Below, piece by piece: positions 7,950 to 14,664 of a DNA stretch of 42,908 nt. Every line of letters begins with the position of its first letter. The first letter of the stretch is position 1. The position numbers and the translations under genes are program-made. Source of the DNA: Anaerococcus vaginalis. Its GTDB lineage: Bacteria; Bacillota; Clostridia; Tissierellales; Peptoniphilaceae. The notes below the pieces were generated by a model. The model searched no databases. It was not told where the DNA came from and saw only the letters and a program-made list of their open reading frames with translations. The stretch lies in the NCBI RefSeq assembly GCF_000307225.1, contig NZ_HE978617.1:35764-78671 (forward strand). Direction: 5' to 3'.

Positions 7950-8047
7950 AACTAGGCTGCCAAAAAAACAAATGAAAGATAATTTACACGCACTTTTTAA
8001 AACAATAATAATATAATAATTTTCGGAGAAACTTTGGCAGCTTAGTT
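7950..8047. repeat. 15-bp inverted repeat spanning the terS upstream region
   Basis: Left arm 7950-7964 (AACTAGGCTGCCAAA) and right arm 8033-8047 (TTTGGCAGCTTAGTT) are inverted copies with one mismatch, separated by 68 bp of AT-rich DNA. They lie in the 283-bp intergenic region between the late activator gene and terS, where the late promoter and packaging site are expected. No consensus sigma-A promoter is obvious on the minus strand here, which fits activator-dependent transcription. Confidence 0.6.
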
Positions 8048-8062
8048 CATAAATTTATATAA

Positions 8063-8087
8063 AAAAAGACAGGTTTCCACCTGCCTA
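8063..8087 (-). terminator. Terminator between the late activator gene and terS
   Basis: Minus strand: GGCAGGT pairs with ACCTGTC (one G-T) around a 4-nt loop and is followed by seven T. It lies about 115 nt past the stop of the activator gene. It would end early transcription and separate it from the late promoter. Confidence 0.8.
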
Positions 8088-8203
8088 AAATGTTAATTTT
8101 ACAACTCCATAGCCGTTTTGATAACGACTTATATTTTAACACTTAATATTATATCATCTAAAGATAAGATTTTCATTCACTTTTCGTTCACCATTAAATA
8201 TAA

Positions 8204-8674
8204 TTAATATTCTTTAAGTATTTTACTAATAGCCTTTAAAGCATGGTCAGACTTCTTCCAAACAGCAGTTTTACTTAGATGTAATTTTTTCCCCATTTGC
8301 TCCATAGTCATATCGTTATTAATCCAGATATGATAAACAATAGATCTATAATCATCATCTTTTAAGTTTTTAAGAGCATACCTAATATCAGCATTTTCAA
8401 GCCTAATTTCTTTAATTTCCTTATCAATTTCATTTATTTTATCAATAACTTTTATTATTTTTTCTTCCTGCGTAGACCCACCACCTTGGACTGCTTCACT
8501 ATCAGACATACAAGCCTTAATACCATCAATACTTGCCCTTAGATTATCTCTCTTATCCATTTTCATATCGATGTAATCTAAATCGTATTTATATTTTTTT
8601 AATCTTTTCTTAACACCTTCCCTTTCAATCTCGTTCTTGACCTCTAACACGCTTTTTCTTTTCCTATAAACCAT
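8204..8674 (-). CDS. ArpU/RinA-type late transcription regulator
   Basis: About 156 residues: a basic N-terminus (YRKRKSVLEVKNEIEREG), a long coiled coil, and a C-terminal sigma-like helix-turn-helix (MTMEQMGKKLHLSKTAVWKKS). This is the layout of the ArpU/RinA/DUF1492 activators that Firmicute phages encode just before terS to switch on late genes. Two adjacent ATG codons (8677, 8674) are possible; spacing from AAGGAG favours the second. It probably acts on the intergenic region at 7921-8203. Confidence 0.8.
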   Translation of the reverse strand: MVYRKRKSVLEVKNEIEREGVKKRLKKYKYDLDYIDMKMDKRDNLRASIDGIKACMSDSEAVQGGGSTQEEKIIKVIDKINEIDKEIKEIRLENADIRYALKNLKDDDYRSIVYHIWINNDMTMEQMGKKLHLSKTAVWKKSDHALKAISKILKEY

Positions 8675-8683
8675 CATTTCTCC

Positions 8684-9028
8684 TTATGTTTCCAAAAATT
8701 TAAACTCATCCCCATACTTAAATAAAAACATCTTCTTTTTAAGCTTGTACACGTCGGTTTTAAATCCCTTAACATCTTCAACAATCCAAACCTTTTTATT
8801 ATTATCAAAATATTTAAAATCAGCCTTATACACAACTTTTCTGATAGTTTTTCCATTATGAATTAGTTTAGGAATAAGATCAAAACTAGGTTGTAACTCC
8901 AAACAAGAAATAGCCTTTCCTCTTTCAAGTAGTTTCAATTCCTTGTATCTCCTAGCTTCTTTCTTGCTATCAAACTTAATACCATCAATTTCAGTTTTTA
9001 CTGCTCCATATTTGCTATACCTTGGCAC
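8684..9028 (-). CDS. DUF1064-type phage endonuclease
   Basis: A 114-residue protein starting PRYSKYGAVKTEIDGIKFDS, followed by KKEARRYKELKLLERGKAI, the signature of the DUF1064 family of PD-(D/E)XK-like nucleases. The core active-site residues are visible as ADFKYFD ... VEDVKG. Such proteins are thought to resolve or trim phage DNA (RecU/RusA-like role). The start is GTG with GGGAG 8 nt upstream; it overlaps the preceding gene by 14 nt. Confidence 0.85.
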   Translation of the reverse strand: MPRYSKYGAVKTEIDGIKFDSKKEARRYKELKLLERGKAISCLELQPSFDLIPKLIHNGKTIRKVVYKADFKYFDNNKKVWIVEDVKGFKTDVYKLKKKMFLFKYGDEFKFLET

Positions 9029-9347
9029 TTTTCAATCTCCCTGATTTAGTAAACTTCTCAACTTTAAGCTTACTCAAACCTATCTCATTAAGTAAATCAG
9101 GGAAAGTTACAAAATCAAGATTAATACAATCAAGAAGCGAATTAACCCTAGCTCCATACCTATCAATACGAGACTTCCCAAAACCAAACTCTAACCTCAA
9201 CGCTTCAACAGTAACCGCCAAAAAATCTACAACAAGTTTTCGATTAGCCTCTTCATTCTCTTTTCTAAAATGTTCACTAAGATTATCAAGTTCCCTATCA
9301 CTTAACTTTAATTTTTTATTGTAACGTCTTTTTTCCTGCCTATTCAT
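9015..9347 (-). CDS. Hypothetical phage protein, 110 aa
   Basis: Very basic N-terminus (RQEKRRYNKKLKLSDRELD), then a predicted helical core ending in KFTKSGRLKSAKV. Similar short proteins occur next to DUF1064 nucleases in Firmicute phages, but I cannot name the family. It overlaps the nuclease gene by 14 nt, so the two are coupled and may work together. Confidence 0.75.
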   Translation of the reverse strand: MNRQEKRRYNKKLKLSDRELDNLSEHFRKENEEANRKLVVDFLAVTVEALRLEFGFGKSRIDRYGARVNSLLDCINLDFVTFPDLLNEIGLSKLKVEKFTKSGRLKSAKV

Positions 9348-9355
9348 TCAAATCC

Positions 9356-9724
9356 TCACTCTTTATCTTTCAATTCTTCCATTTTTTCAAAAACATAATC
9401 AACTGTAGATCGAATTTCTTTTTTACTCATTTTACTAATATCTTGTATTTCATAATTTTTAGTTAAAGCTATAAGATACATTTCTTTTTTATTAGGTATT
9501 AAAATTGTTGAAATTACTATAATAATCCACAATATAGAAAACTTTAAAGTTGTAATTTTCAGTTTTTTCTCAAATCTTTTTTGCTCATCTTCTTTAAAAA
9601 AATATACGCTATCATAAGCATAAACTATTACAAAACCTACTACCATTGGAATTAAAACAAGTAAAATAAAATTAACTACCCTAATCCCACTTAAAACTGA
9701 AATTAAATATATAATCTTTCCCAT
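9356..9724 (-). CDS. Phage membrane protein with two membrane segments
   Basis: A 122-residue protein. Hydrophobic segments at about residues 16-38 (VNFILLVLIPMVVGFVIVYA) and 58-80 (TTLKFSILWIIIVISTILI) flank a charged loop; the C-terminal 40 residues are charged and helical, probably cytoplasmic. Function unknown. It starts immediately after the stop of the MazG-like gene. Confidence 0.7.
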   Translation of the reverse strand: MGKIIYLISVLSGIRVVNFILLVLIPMVVGFVIVYAYDSVYFFKEDEQKRFEKKLKITTLKFSILWIIIVISTILIPNKKEMYLIALTKNYEIQDISKMSKKEIRSTVDYVFEKMEELKDKE

Positions 9725-10072
9725 TTACAAATCCTCACTTTTTACAAAAGTCCCGTTGATAGTCTTTCCACGCCTTTTACTAATCTTCTTGTAAGCCATC
9801 TCCAAACATACAACAGGGTCAATTTCCAAGTCCTCGCATAGGATAATAAGTGTTACAAAAATATCTCCCATTTCATCTTTCAGTCTGTCAACAGCTTCAT
9901 CAACGTACGGATCATTGTAACTTAGCTCATTATCCATCTCCTTCTTAAACTCAAAAACTTCCTCAATAAATTTCATAAATTGCTTATCAGCATTTTCTTC
10001 GTGAAGCAAATCCTTATCATTTGCCCATTCCAAAACCAATTCTTTTAATTCTCCAAAACTTTTATTGTTCAT
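9725..10072 (-). CDS. MazG-like nucleotide pyrophosphohydrolase
   Basis: A 115-residue all-alpha protein. The metal-binding signature is visible as KFIEEVFEFKKE (about residue 33) and DRLKDEMGDIFVTLIIL (about 63), the E-x-x-E and E-x-x-D pairs of the MazG/dUTPase-2 superfamily. Members hydrolyse (d)NTPs to monophosphates; phage copies may lower (p)ppGpp or clean the nucleotide pool. AGAGGA precedes the ATG. It lies within the early gene string. Confidence 0.85.
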   Translation of the reverse strand: MNNKSFGELKELVLEWANDKDLLHEENADKQFMKFIEEVFEFKKEMDNELSYNDPYVDEAVDRLKDEMGDIFVTLIILCEDLEIDPVVCLEMAYKKISKRRGKTINGTFVKSEDL

Positions 10073-10084
10073 TAATCAAATCCT

Positions 10085-10267
10085 CTAATTTTTTAATAAT
10101 TTCTTTAAGCATCTTGCTTCCTTCGAAGTCTTCAAAATTTGTAATGTACGTAATCCTACATATCTTTTTTGAGTTGGATTTAGTGCTCTATTTCCCCATA
10201 ACTTATATTTTCCTAATAGTTTTGTTTCTGGTATAAATAATTTTGGTTTTAATACTTTATAAATCAT
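10085..10267 (-). CDS. Small basic phage protein, 60 aa
   Basis: A Lys/Arg-rich 60-residue product (MIYKVLKPKLFIPETKLLGK at the start; LKKLLKN at the end). Its ATG overlaps the stop of the upstream gene (ATGA) and the sequence GAGGTGGAACAATGA serves as both the last codons of that gene and its ribosome site. This coupling argues that it is real. No family recognised. Confidence 0.6.
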   Translation of the reverse strand: MIYKVLKPKLFIPETKLLGKYKLWGNRALNPTQKRYVGLRTLQILKTSKEARCLKKLLKN

Positions 10268-10539
10268 TGTTCCACCTCTTTCAAATCATTGACAACAGTT
10301 TCAAAAAACTTAATCAAAGCCTCTTTTCTTTCTTCCCTATTAGCAATTGAAACATAATCGTCTATATCATCAAATTCTCTAAAATCATTATTTAAAAATA
10401 TCTTTATAAACTCACCAACTATACTTTGTGGCGTGTCATATTCACACACGACTAAATCTTCCCATTGACTACCACATAAACATTCGTCATTTTCTATAAT
10501 TAATTGATATAACCTTTCCACGTTTCTTTGATTAATCAT
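10264..10539 (-). CDS. Hypothetical acidic phage protein, 91 aa
   Basis: An acidic 91-residue protein (INQRNVERLYQLIIENDE ... ANREERKEALIKFFETVVND). It is predicted mostly helical and ends in the KEVEQ tail that carries the ribosome site of the next gene. It is part of the early string of tiny genes; function unknown. Confidence 0.72.
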   Translation of the reverse strand: MINQRNVERLYQLIIENDECLCGSQWEDLVVCEYDTPQSIVGEFIKIFLNNDFREFDDIDDYVSIANREERKEALIKFFETVVNDLKEVEQ

Positions 10540-10590
10540 CTTTTAACCTCCAATTTATATTAGTTACCTCAATATAGATAGCTAATAAAA

Positions 10591-10692
10591 TTATTGAAAT
10601 TGTAAATAATTTATCAGTACCCTTCCATAAAAAAACAAAGTAGTAACTAAAAATAGTAATCTAAACCTTAATAATTCTTGTTCTTTAATCAT
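10591..10692 (-). CDS. Micro membrane protein, 33 aa
   Basis: A 33-codon frame in an apparent gap. AGGAG lies about 5 nt before its ATG, which overlaps the stop of the upstream gene as ATGA. The product (MIKEQELLRFRLLFLVTTLF, then FYGRVLINYLQFQ) has a charged head and a hydrophobic segment of about 15-20 residues, so it is probably membrane-bound. Function unknown. Confidence 0.5.
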   Translation of the reverse strand: MIKEQELLRFRLLFLVTTLFFYGRVLINYLQFQ

Positions 10693-11072
10693 TCTTTCTC
10701 CTCTTTCAAATCCTCATCAAATAACATAGGTATTGGTATAAAAAATTCTGCTTCATTTTCTGGAAATTCAGTATCAAGAGGAGTCCCTATATATACAGGT
10801 TCAAAAAATTCTTTATAATATTCTTTATTTCTTCTAAACCAAATACAAGTCCAATAATCCTCGTGCCAATCTTCTTCTTTTCTGAGTGTCAAAGCATCCT
10901 CTAATTTTCCAAGCCTATTAGTAGCTATCCAATGAGCAAAAAACGTATCATAATCTTTATACATATTAATCAAATCAAGATTACCTAGTGTCTTTAAACT
11001 AAAATCTCCACCTACTGATGGTTCAGTCATTTTTTTGTTTTCCCATTCTTTTGGGTCTGGTCTAAAATTCAT
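10689..11072 (-). CDS. Hypothetical phage protein, 127 aa
   Basis: An acidic, aromatic-rich 127-residue protein (WHEDYWTCIWFRRNKEYYKE in the middle), soluble by composition. It overlaps the upstream 65-codon gene by 11 nt and the downstream micro gene by ATGA. I do not recognise a family; the many Trp/Tyr/Asp residues give no catalytic pattern. Confidence 0.72.
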   Translation of the reverse strand: MNFRPDPKEWENKKMTEPSVGGDFSLKTLGNLDLINMYKDYDTFFAHWIATNRLGKLEDALTLRKEEDWHEDYWTCIWFRRNKEYYKEFFEPVYIGTPLDTEFPENEAEFFIPIPMLFDEDLKEEKE

Positions 11073-11259
11073 TCTTTAACCTCTCAATATCTTTTTTCAT
11101 TGATTCCAAAGATTCTACGCTTATCTTAATTTTTACTTCTTTTCCTTTTATTTCTTTAAAAGTTTTACTATCAATAGCAATCACTTTCTCTTTTCTTTTA
11201 TCAGCGTCATCTACAATTAAACTTAAAATATTATAGAGTTTTCTTTCTGTATCATTCAT
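11062..11259 (-). CDS. Hypothetical phage protein, 65 aa
   Basis: A charged helical protein (NDTERKLYNILSLIVDDADK; C-terminal ESLESMKKDIERLKNEF coiled coil). The ATG overlaps the stop of the upstream gene. Function unknown. Confidence 0.68.
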   Translation of the reverse strand: MNDTERKLYNILSLIVDDADKRKEKVIAIDSKTFKEIKGKEVKIKISVESLESMKKDIERLKNEF

Positions 11260-11474
11260 TTTAATATCTCCATATCTCTTAATTTCTCAATTGCTTCATC
11301 TTCCTTAATTTCCGTAATTCTATATTTTAAATGTAAATTTAATCTTAATACTATATCTGAATCAATTATCCTATAATGATTTTTTACACAAGAATCGATA
11401 TAAGCATCCATTATGCCAGTAATAACTTCTATTTCTTTTCTAGTCATAATTACAGGGTATTTTTTATCACTCAT
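11256..11474 (-). CDS. Hypothetical phage protein, 72 aa
   Basis: A 72-residue soluble protein (PVIMTRKEIEVITGIMDAYI). GAGGTGG stands before the ATG. Ends ATGA-coupled to the next gene. No family recognised. Confidence 0.7.
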   Translation of the reverse strand: MSDKKYPVIMTRKEIEVITGIMDAYIDSCVKNHYRIIDSDIVLRLNLHLKYRITEIKEDEAIEKLRDMEILK

Positions 11475-11488
11475 TTTTCCACCTCTTC

Positions 11489-11746
11489 TTACCTCTCATT
11501 AATTGGGGTAGCTGCATATTCAAAACATAATCTGTAAAGTTCTTCAAGTTCATAGGATTTCTCTATCGGTACATAACAATTACCACTTACAGTATTTATA
11601 GCATAAGTGCTCTCAGTCCACACTGTAATCATTGCATTATCGTCTTTGTATATTTGCACACCACTGAGATTACCAAATGAACCCCATATAGTTATCACAT
11701 TATCTGCCAGTTGTTTGGCTCTTTTTATAAATTCTTCAGTTTTCAT
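11489..11746 (-). CDS. Hypothetical phage protein, about 85 aa
   Basis: Begins MKTEEFIKRAKQLADNVITI if the ATG at 11746 is used. A TTG at 11773 is in frame but would overlap the upstream gene and lacks a good ribosome site, whereas GGAG precedes 11746. The middle (VQIYKDDNAMITVWTESTY) looks beta-rich and the C-terminus (YELEELYRLCFEYAATPI) helical, recalling small phage proteins that follow 'MSGGS' proteins. Function unknown. Confidence 0.68.
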   Translation of the reverse strand: MKTEEFIKRAKQLADNVITIWGSFGNLSGVQIYKDDNAMITVWTESTYAINTVSGNCYVPIEKSYELEELYRLCFEYAATPINER

Positions 11747-11759
11747 ATAAATCTTTCTC

Positions 11760-12032
11760 CTATAATTCTTCAATTTCCTTTATAGCTTTTTCTTTTATCT
11801 TTTTAATAGCTTCCTTTTCTCTTTGATCATAGTTTTTAAACCATTTATTCTTAAATTCTTTCAAAGATTTTCTATAAGTTTCTTCTCCATAATCAGCCGA
11901 CAACCACCATTCCAAATCATGAGTTAGTTCAGCGAAATCTTTTACAAACTCATTCATAAACTCATCATACATTTCTCCAACTAACACATCTTCAATGGTG
12001 TAGCAAATATAATTTAAAGAACCTCCACTCAT
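11760..12032 (-). CDS. Conserved 'MSGGS' type phage protein, 90 aa
   Basis: Begins MSGGSLNYICYTIEDVLVGE, an N-terminus seen repeatedly in small early proteins of Firmicute phages. The rest is charged and helical (FAELTHDLEWWLSADYGEET, then a Lys/Glu coiled coil). Role unknown. Its ATG overlaps the last codons of the upstream gene in the motif GAGGTGGAAGAATGA. Confidence 0.72.
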   Translation of the reverse strand: MSGGSLNYICYTIEDVLVGEMYDEFMNEFVKDFAELTHDLEWWLSADYGEETYRKSLKEFKNKWFKNYDQREKEAIKKIKEKAIKEIEEL

Positions 12033-12220
12033 TCTTCCACCTCCATTAACTCCAATTCTAAGTCATTTGCAAAAATTTCAAGGTCATTTTCTAGTTTATC
12101 TATGCAGTTAAACAACTCCCCAACTCTTTTATTTCTAAAATTTTTAATATCAGACAAGATTCTGTCAATCTCTTTCAATAGTTCATCTTTCGTATCTTCT
12201 GTCATCTCTACAATTAACAT
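12029..12220 (-). CDS. Small acidic coiled-coil phage protein, 63 aa
   Basis: A 63-residue Glu/Asp/Lys-rich helix (TEDTKDELLKEIDRILSDIK) ending ELMEVEE. The VEE tail encodes the ribosome site of the next gene. Function unknown; probably an oligomerising adaptor by composition. Confidence 0.68.
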   Translation of the reverse strand: MLIVEMTEDTKDELLKEIDRILSDIKNFRNKRVGELFNCIDKLENDLEIFANDLELELMEVEE

Positions 12221-12426
12221 TCTTCCACCTCAATCCAAATTTCAATAACTCTATCTTTTTTTAAATATTCCAAATGAGAACTATCCTCGCTACTGCAATT
12301 AATTACATCATCGTCACAATACCAATCATCCCAAAAATCATTTATATTATCAGTTTTTATAATCTTACAAGGATAATCATCATCGGAATAGTGTCTACAG
12401 TCATCATAATAAAGTCTTACAATCAT
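12214..12426 (-). CDS. Small very acidic phage protein, 70 aa
   Basis: A 70-residue protein unusually rich in Asp, Tyr and Cys (YYDDCRHYSDDDYPCKI; DFWDDWYCDDDVINCSSE). Net charge is strongly negative, as in DNA-mimic proteins, but this is only a compositional remark. It ends IEVEEC with the next start embedded. Function unknown. Confidence 0.68.
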   Translation of the reverse strand: MIVRLYYDDCRHYSDDDYPCKIIKTDNINDFWDDWYCDDDVINCSSEDSSHLEYLKKDRVIEIWIEVEEC

Positions 12427-12439
12427 TCCTTATCCTCTT

Positions 12440-12733
12440 TCAAATTTTGAAATCTTTTTGTAAAATAGCTAAAGAATTATACCTTCCGTTTACATATCCA
12501 TGCATAATAGTAAGTCCTAGAGTGTCATCTTCTTCATAAAAAACTTCCACTCTCATACTAAAGTTCTCATGATTCCTACTATTCACAATTATTTTTTTAA
12601 GTTCCATATAACTTAATTCGCATCCTTTAGGTGTTAGTTCGCCACTAAAAGTGCAGGTATCAAAGTCAATTTCTTCTTCAAACTCACTAAAGCATTTTTT
12701 CATAATCGACTCTCGTTTAGACAAATTACTCAT
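12440..12733 (-). CDS. Hypothetical phage protein, 97 aa
   Basis: A 97-residue soluble protein; the C-terminal half (HENFSMRVEVFYEEDDTLGL) is predicted beta-rich. The ATG overlaps the stop of the 56-codon gene upstream (GAGGTAGAAGAATGA). No family recognised. Confidence 0.7.
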   Translation of the reverse strand: MSNLSKRESIMKKCFSEFEEEIDFDTCTFSGELTPKGCELSYMELKKIIVNSRNHENFSMRVEVFYEEDDTLGLTIMHGYVNGRYNSLAILQKDFKI

Positions 12734-12900
12734 TCTTCTACCTCTAACTCATCAATTTCATTATAAAGTTCAGCAATCTCATTAAACACCATTCTCATTT
12801 CACGAAACATGTCTTTTAAAGGTACATCTACTAGATTGTGAAAATCTCTCCCTATTTCATCTAATCTATTTAATAAATATTGTTTTTCTTCTTTGTTCAT
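12730..12900 (-). CDS. Small acidic helical phage protein, 56 aa
   Basis: A frame of 56 codons in an apparent gap: MNKEEKQYLLNRLDEIGRDF at the start, ELYNEIDELEVEE at the end. Both ends overlap neighbours as ATGA, which is strong evidence that it is translated. It is a predicted single long helix. Function unknown. Confidence 0.7.
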   Translation of the reverse strand: MNKEEKQYLLNRLDEIGRDFHNLVDVPLKDMFREMRMVFNEIAELYNEIDELEVEE

Positions 12901-13367
12901 CATTCCTTAACCTCCACCAACTCAAAGTCTTTCAAATCCGTATTAAGCTTTTTCTTGATTTCCTCATACTCTTTAAAGGTAAACTGCGCTTGGTAAATGT
13001 GGCTATCCACCTTTAAATTAATAGACCTATACACATCTTTTAACTTATTCCAGACCAAATTTACAGGAAGTAAATTCTTACTAACCATAAACTTATGCTG
13101 AATCCAAAACTTTTTTTCCTCCTCCCTATCCTCGATAGGTGTTTCTGCAAATTCAACCACTGCTTTAATCATGTTAAAATCTTTATTATCACAATGTTTA
13201 CTTTTAATAAAAATTAGATTTTTCTTTATTAAACTTATTGTAATAACATTTGAAATAAAACCGTCGAAAGTTACTTTCCTTTCTAAGGTAATTTGTTCGA
13301 TTTCTTTTTCTTCTTTTAATTCATAATCATTTTCTTTAGCGATTGTTTTTAATTCACTAATTTTCAT
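12900..13367 (-). CDS. Hypothetical phage protein, 155 aa
   Basis: Begins MKISELKTIAKENDYELKEE. The GTG at 13382 is in frame but overlaps the previous stop and leaves AGGTGG inside the gene; AGGTGG is at correct distance for the ATG at 13367, so that start is chosen. The segment IKAVVEFAETPIEDREEEKK resembles phage proteins with a short 'FAETPIEDREEEKKFYLRH' block found beside replication genes. Function unknown. Confidence 0.75.
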   Translation of the reverse strand: MKISELKTIAKENDYELKEEKEIEQITLERKVTFDGFISNVITISLIKKNLIFIKSKHCDNKDFNMIKAVVEFAETPIEDREEEKKFWIQHKFMVSKNLLPVNLVWNKLKDVYRSINLKVDSHIYQAQFTFKEYEEIKKKLNTDLKDFELVEVKE

Positions 13368-13378
13368 TCTTCCACCTC

Positions 13379-13540
13379 TCACTCACACACATTCGCATAA
13401 ATCAACAACGTAGCACTAAAAAATCCAATAAGAATTCCCATTGTTAAATCTCTATATTTCTTATCTTTATAAACCCCATAGCCTGCTATAATTAGTAAAA
13501 TCAAGCAAGCTACAAGGTTATATTTAATTGCTTTTAACAT
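13379..13540 (-). CDS. Small phage membrane protein, 53 aa
   Basis: A 53-codon frame in an apparent gap. Two hydrophobic segments (about residues 8-22, VACLILLIIAGYGVY with flanks, and 33-49, MGILIGFFSATLLIYAN region) are joined by a basic loop (KDKKYRD), so it is a predicted helical hairpin in the membrane. Its ribosome site is weak, which lowers confidence. Function unknown; in an early operon a membrane or exclusion role is possible. Confidence 0.55.
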   Translation of the reverse strand: MLKAIKYNLVACLILLIIAGYGVYKDKKYRDLTMGILIGFFSATLLIYANVCE

Positions 13541-13543
13541 AAA

Positions 13544-13945
13544 TTATTCTTTTGCCCCATCATTACTTTCTAATGGTGCATAGTAAACATCTTTTATTTT
13601 AAATGCAACAACAGAATAATAGTAATCTCCATTTCCATTATCAGCATATAAATCTGCCTGAGCTATTTTATTCTGATTGTGTACAAATACAACCTCTTGT
13701 GTTGAATAAGTTTCGTCATAATCATCAAAGCTGTTCAATATAGGAGTTTTAAATCTAATATCAGTAATAACAGCATTAAGTTTCACATCTTTAAAATTTC
13801 CATAAGCTGTAGCACAACAATCAAACTCGGTCATTTCAATTGTTATAACACTCCCGTCATCTAGTTTTAGCCTATCTTCTGACCAATCTATAATTTTCTT
13901 GCCGACAAGCCTATCTATCATTTCTTTTTCAGTTTTATATCTCAT
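13544..13945 (-). CDS. Hypothetical phage protein resembling DUF7448
   Basis: A 133-residue protein. An N-terminal 'LVGKKIIDWSEDRLKLDDGS' followed by the EFDCCATAYGNF motif recalls small phage proteins annotated DUF7448 (beta-rich, with a conserved D-C-C). It lies right after ssb with a short gap. Function unknown. Confidence 0.7.
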   Translation of the reverse strand: MRYKTEKEMIDRLVGKKIIDWSEDRLKLDDGSVITIEMTEFDCCATAYGNFKDVKLNAVITDIRFKTPILNSFDDYDETYSTQEVVFVHNQNKIAQADLYADNGNGDYYYSVVAFKIKDVYYAPLESNDGAKE

Positions 13946-13954
13946 TACTGTCTC

Positions 13955-14437
13955 CTAAAATGGGATTCTATTATCATCTTGCACTTCTTCAAAATCATCA
14001 TCAAAGAAATTATCGTTATTTGCCCCATAATTGCCCTGTGAGCGATTTTGATAGCCTTGTCTAGTATTTGTATTAGAATTATATTCTGTCCCATCTTGCG
14101 TTGTTCTATTAAGAAATTCGACGTGTTGAGCAACAATGTCTGTGGTGTAAATCCTATTACCGTTATTATCTTCATAAGATCCAGTCTGAATTGTTCCATC
14201 AATTGCACACTGACTGCCCTTTTTTAAATACCTACTAGCATTTTCGCCCATCTTTCCCCAAACAATAATTCTAGGAAAATCAGCAGTCGGTTTATTTTGT
14301 GCTTCCATCTCCTCTTTTTTGTCCTTAGATAAATTCTTATTTACCGCCAAAGTAAATTGGCAAACTGCCATTCCCGATTGTATGTATCTTAAATCTGGGT
14401 CTTTTGTTAATCGACCAATTAATATAACTTTATTCAT
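13955..14437 (-). CDS. ssb: Phage single-stranded DNA-binding protein
   Basis: A 160-residue OB-fold SSB. Residues 1-105 form the DNA-binding domain (MNKVILIGRLTKDPDLRY; PRIIVWGKMGENASRYLKKG; YTTDIVAQHVEFLNR). A Gln/Asn/Gly linker and the acidic tip ending DDNRIPF, which recruits replication partners, follow. It is strikingly like the host SSB at 36284-36814. It protects single strands made by the recombination/replication module next to it. Confidence 0.95.
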   Translation of the reverse strand: MNKVILIGRLTKDPDLRYIQSGMAVCQFTLAVNKNLSKDKKEEMEAQNKPTADFPRIIVWGKMGENASRYLKKGSQCAIDGTIQTGSYEDNNGNRIYTTDIVAQHVEFLNRTTQDGTEYNSNTNTRQGYQNRSQGNYGANNDNFFDDDFEEVQDDNRIPF

Positions 14438-14493
14438 TTTTAATCTCCTAAATTCTTCCTCTAAATCTATATAATTAATATTTTTAATAATAA

Positions 14494-14661
14494 TTACTCT
14501 TCCTCTCCTGTAAAAGGGATAATATAAATAACATCGTTTAGATTAATAATAAAATCATCTCCTCTTAAATATCCCATATCATCAAAATACATTTCATTTA
14601 GACTTCCTTCGTAAAATATAGTTGCTTTTCTTCCATCTTTAAATTTAACTAAATATTCCAT
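14494..14661 (-). CDS. Small phage protein, 55 aa
   Basis: A 55-codon frame in an apparent gap: MEYLVKFKDGRKATIFYEGS, ending IYIIPFTGEEE. GGGAG lies 7 nt before the ATG, which is 3 nt past the stop of the replisome organizer gene. Predicted as a small beta-barrel-like fold. No family recognised. Confidence 0.68.
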   Translation of the reverse strand: MEYLVKFKDGRKATIFYEGSLNEMYFDDMGYLRGDDFIINLNDVIYIIPFTGEEE

Positions 14662-14664
14662 TTT

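Noticed and set aside
8674-8856. 60-codon minus-strand frame inside the DUF1064 gene
   Set aside because: Out of frame with a clearly conserved gene and without own ribosome site.
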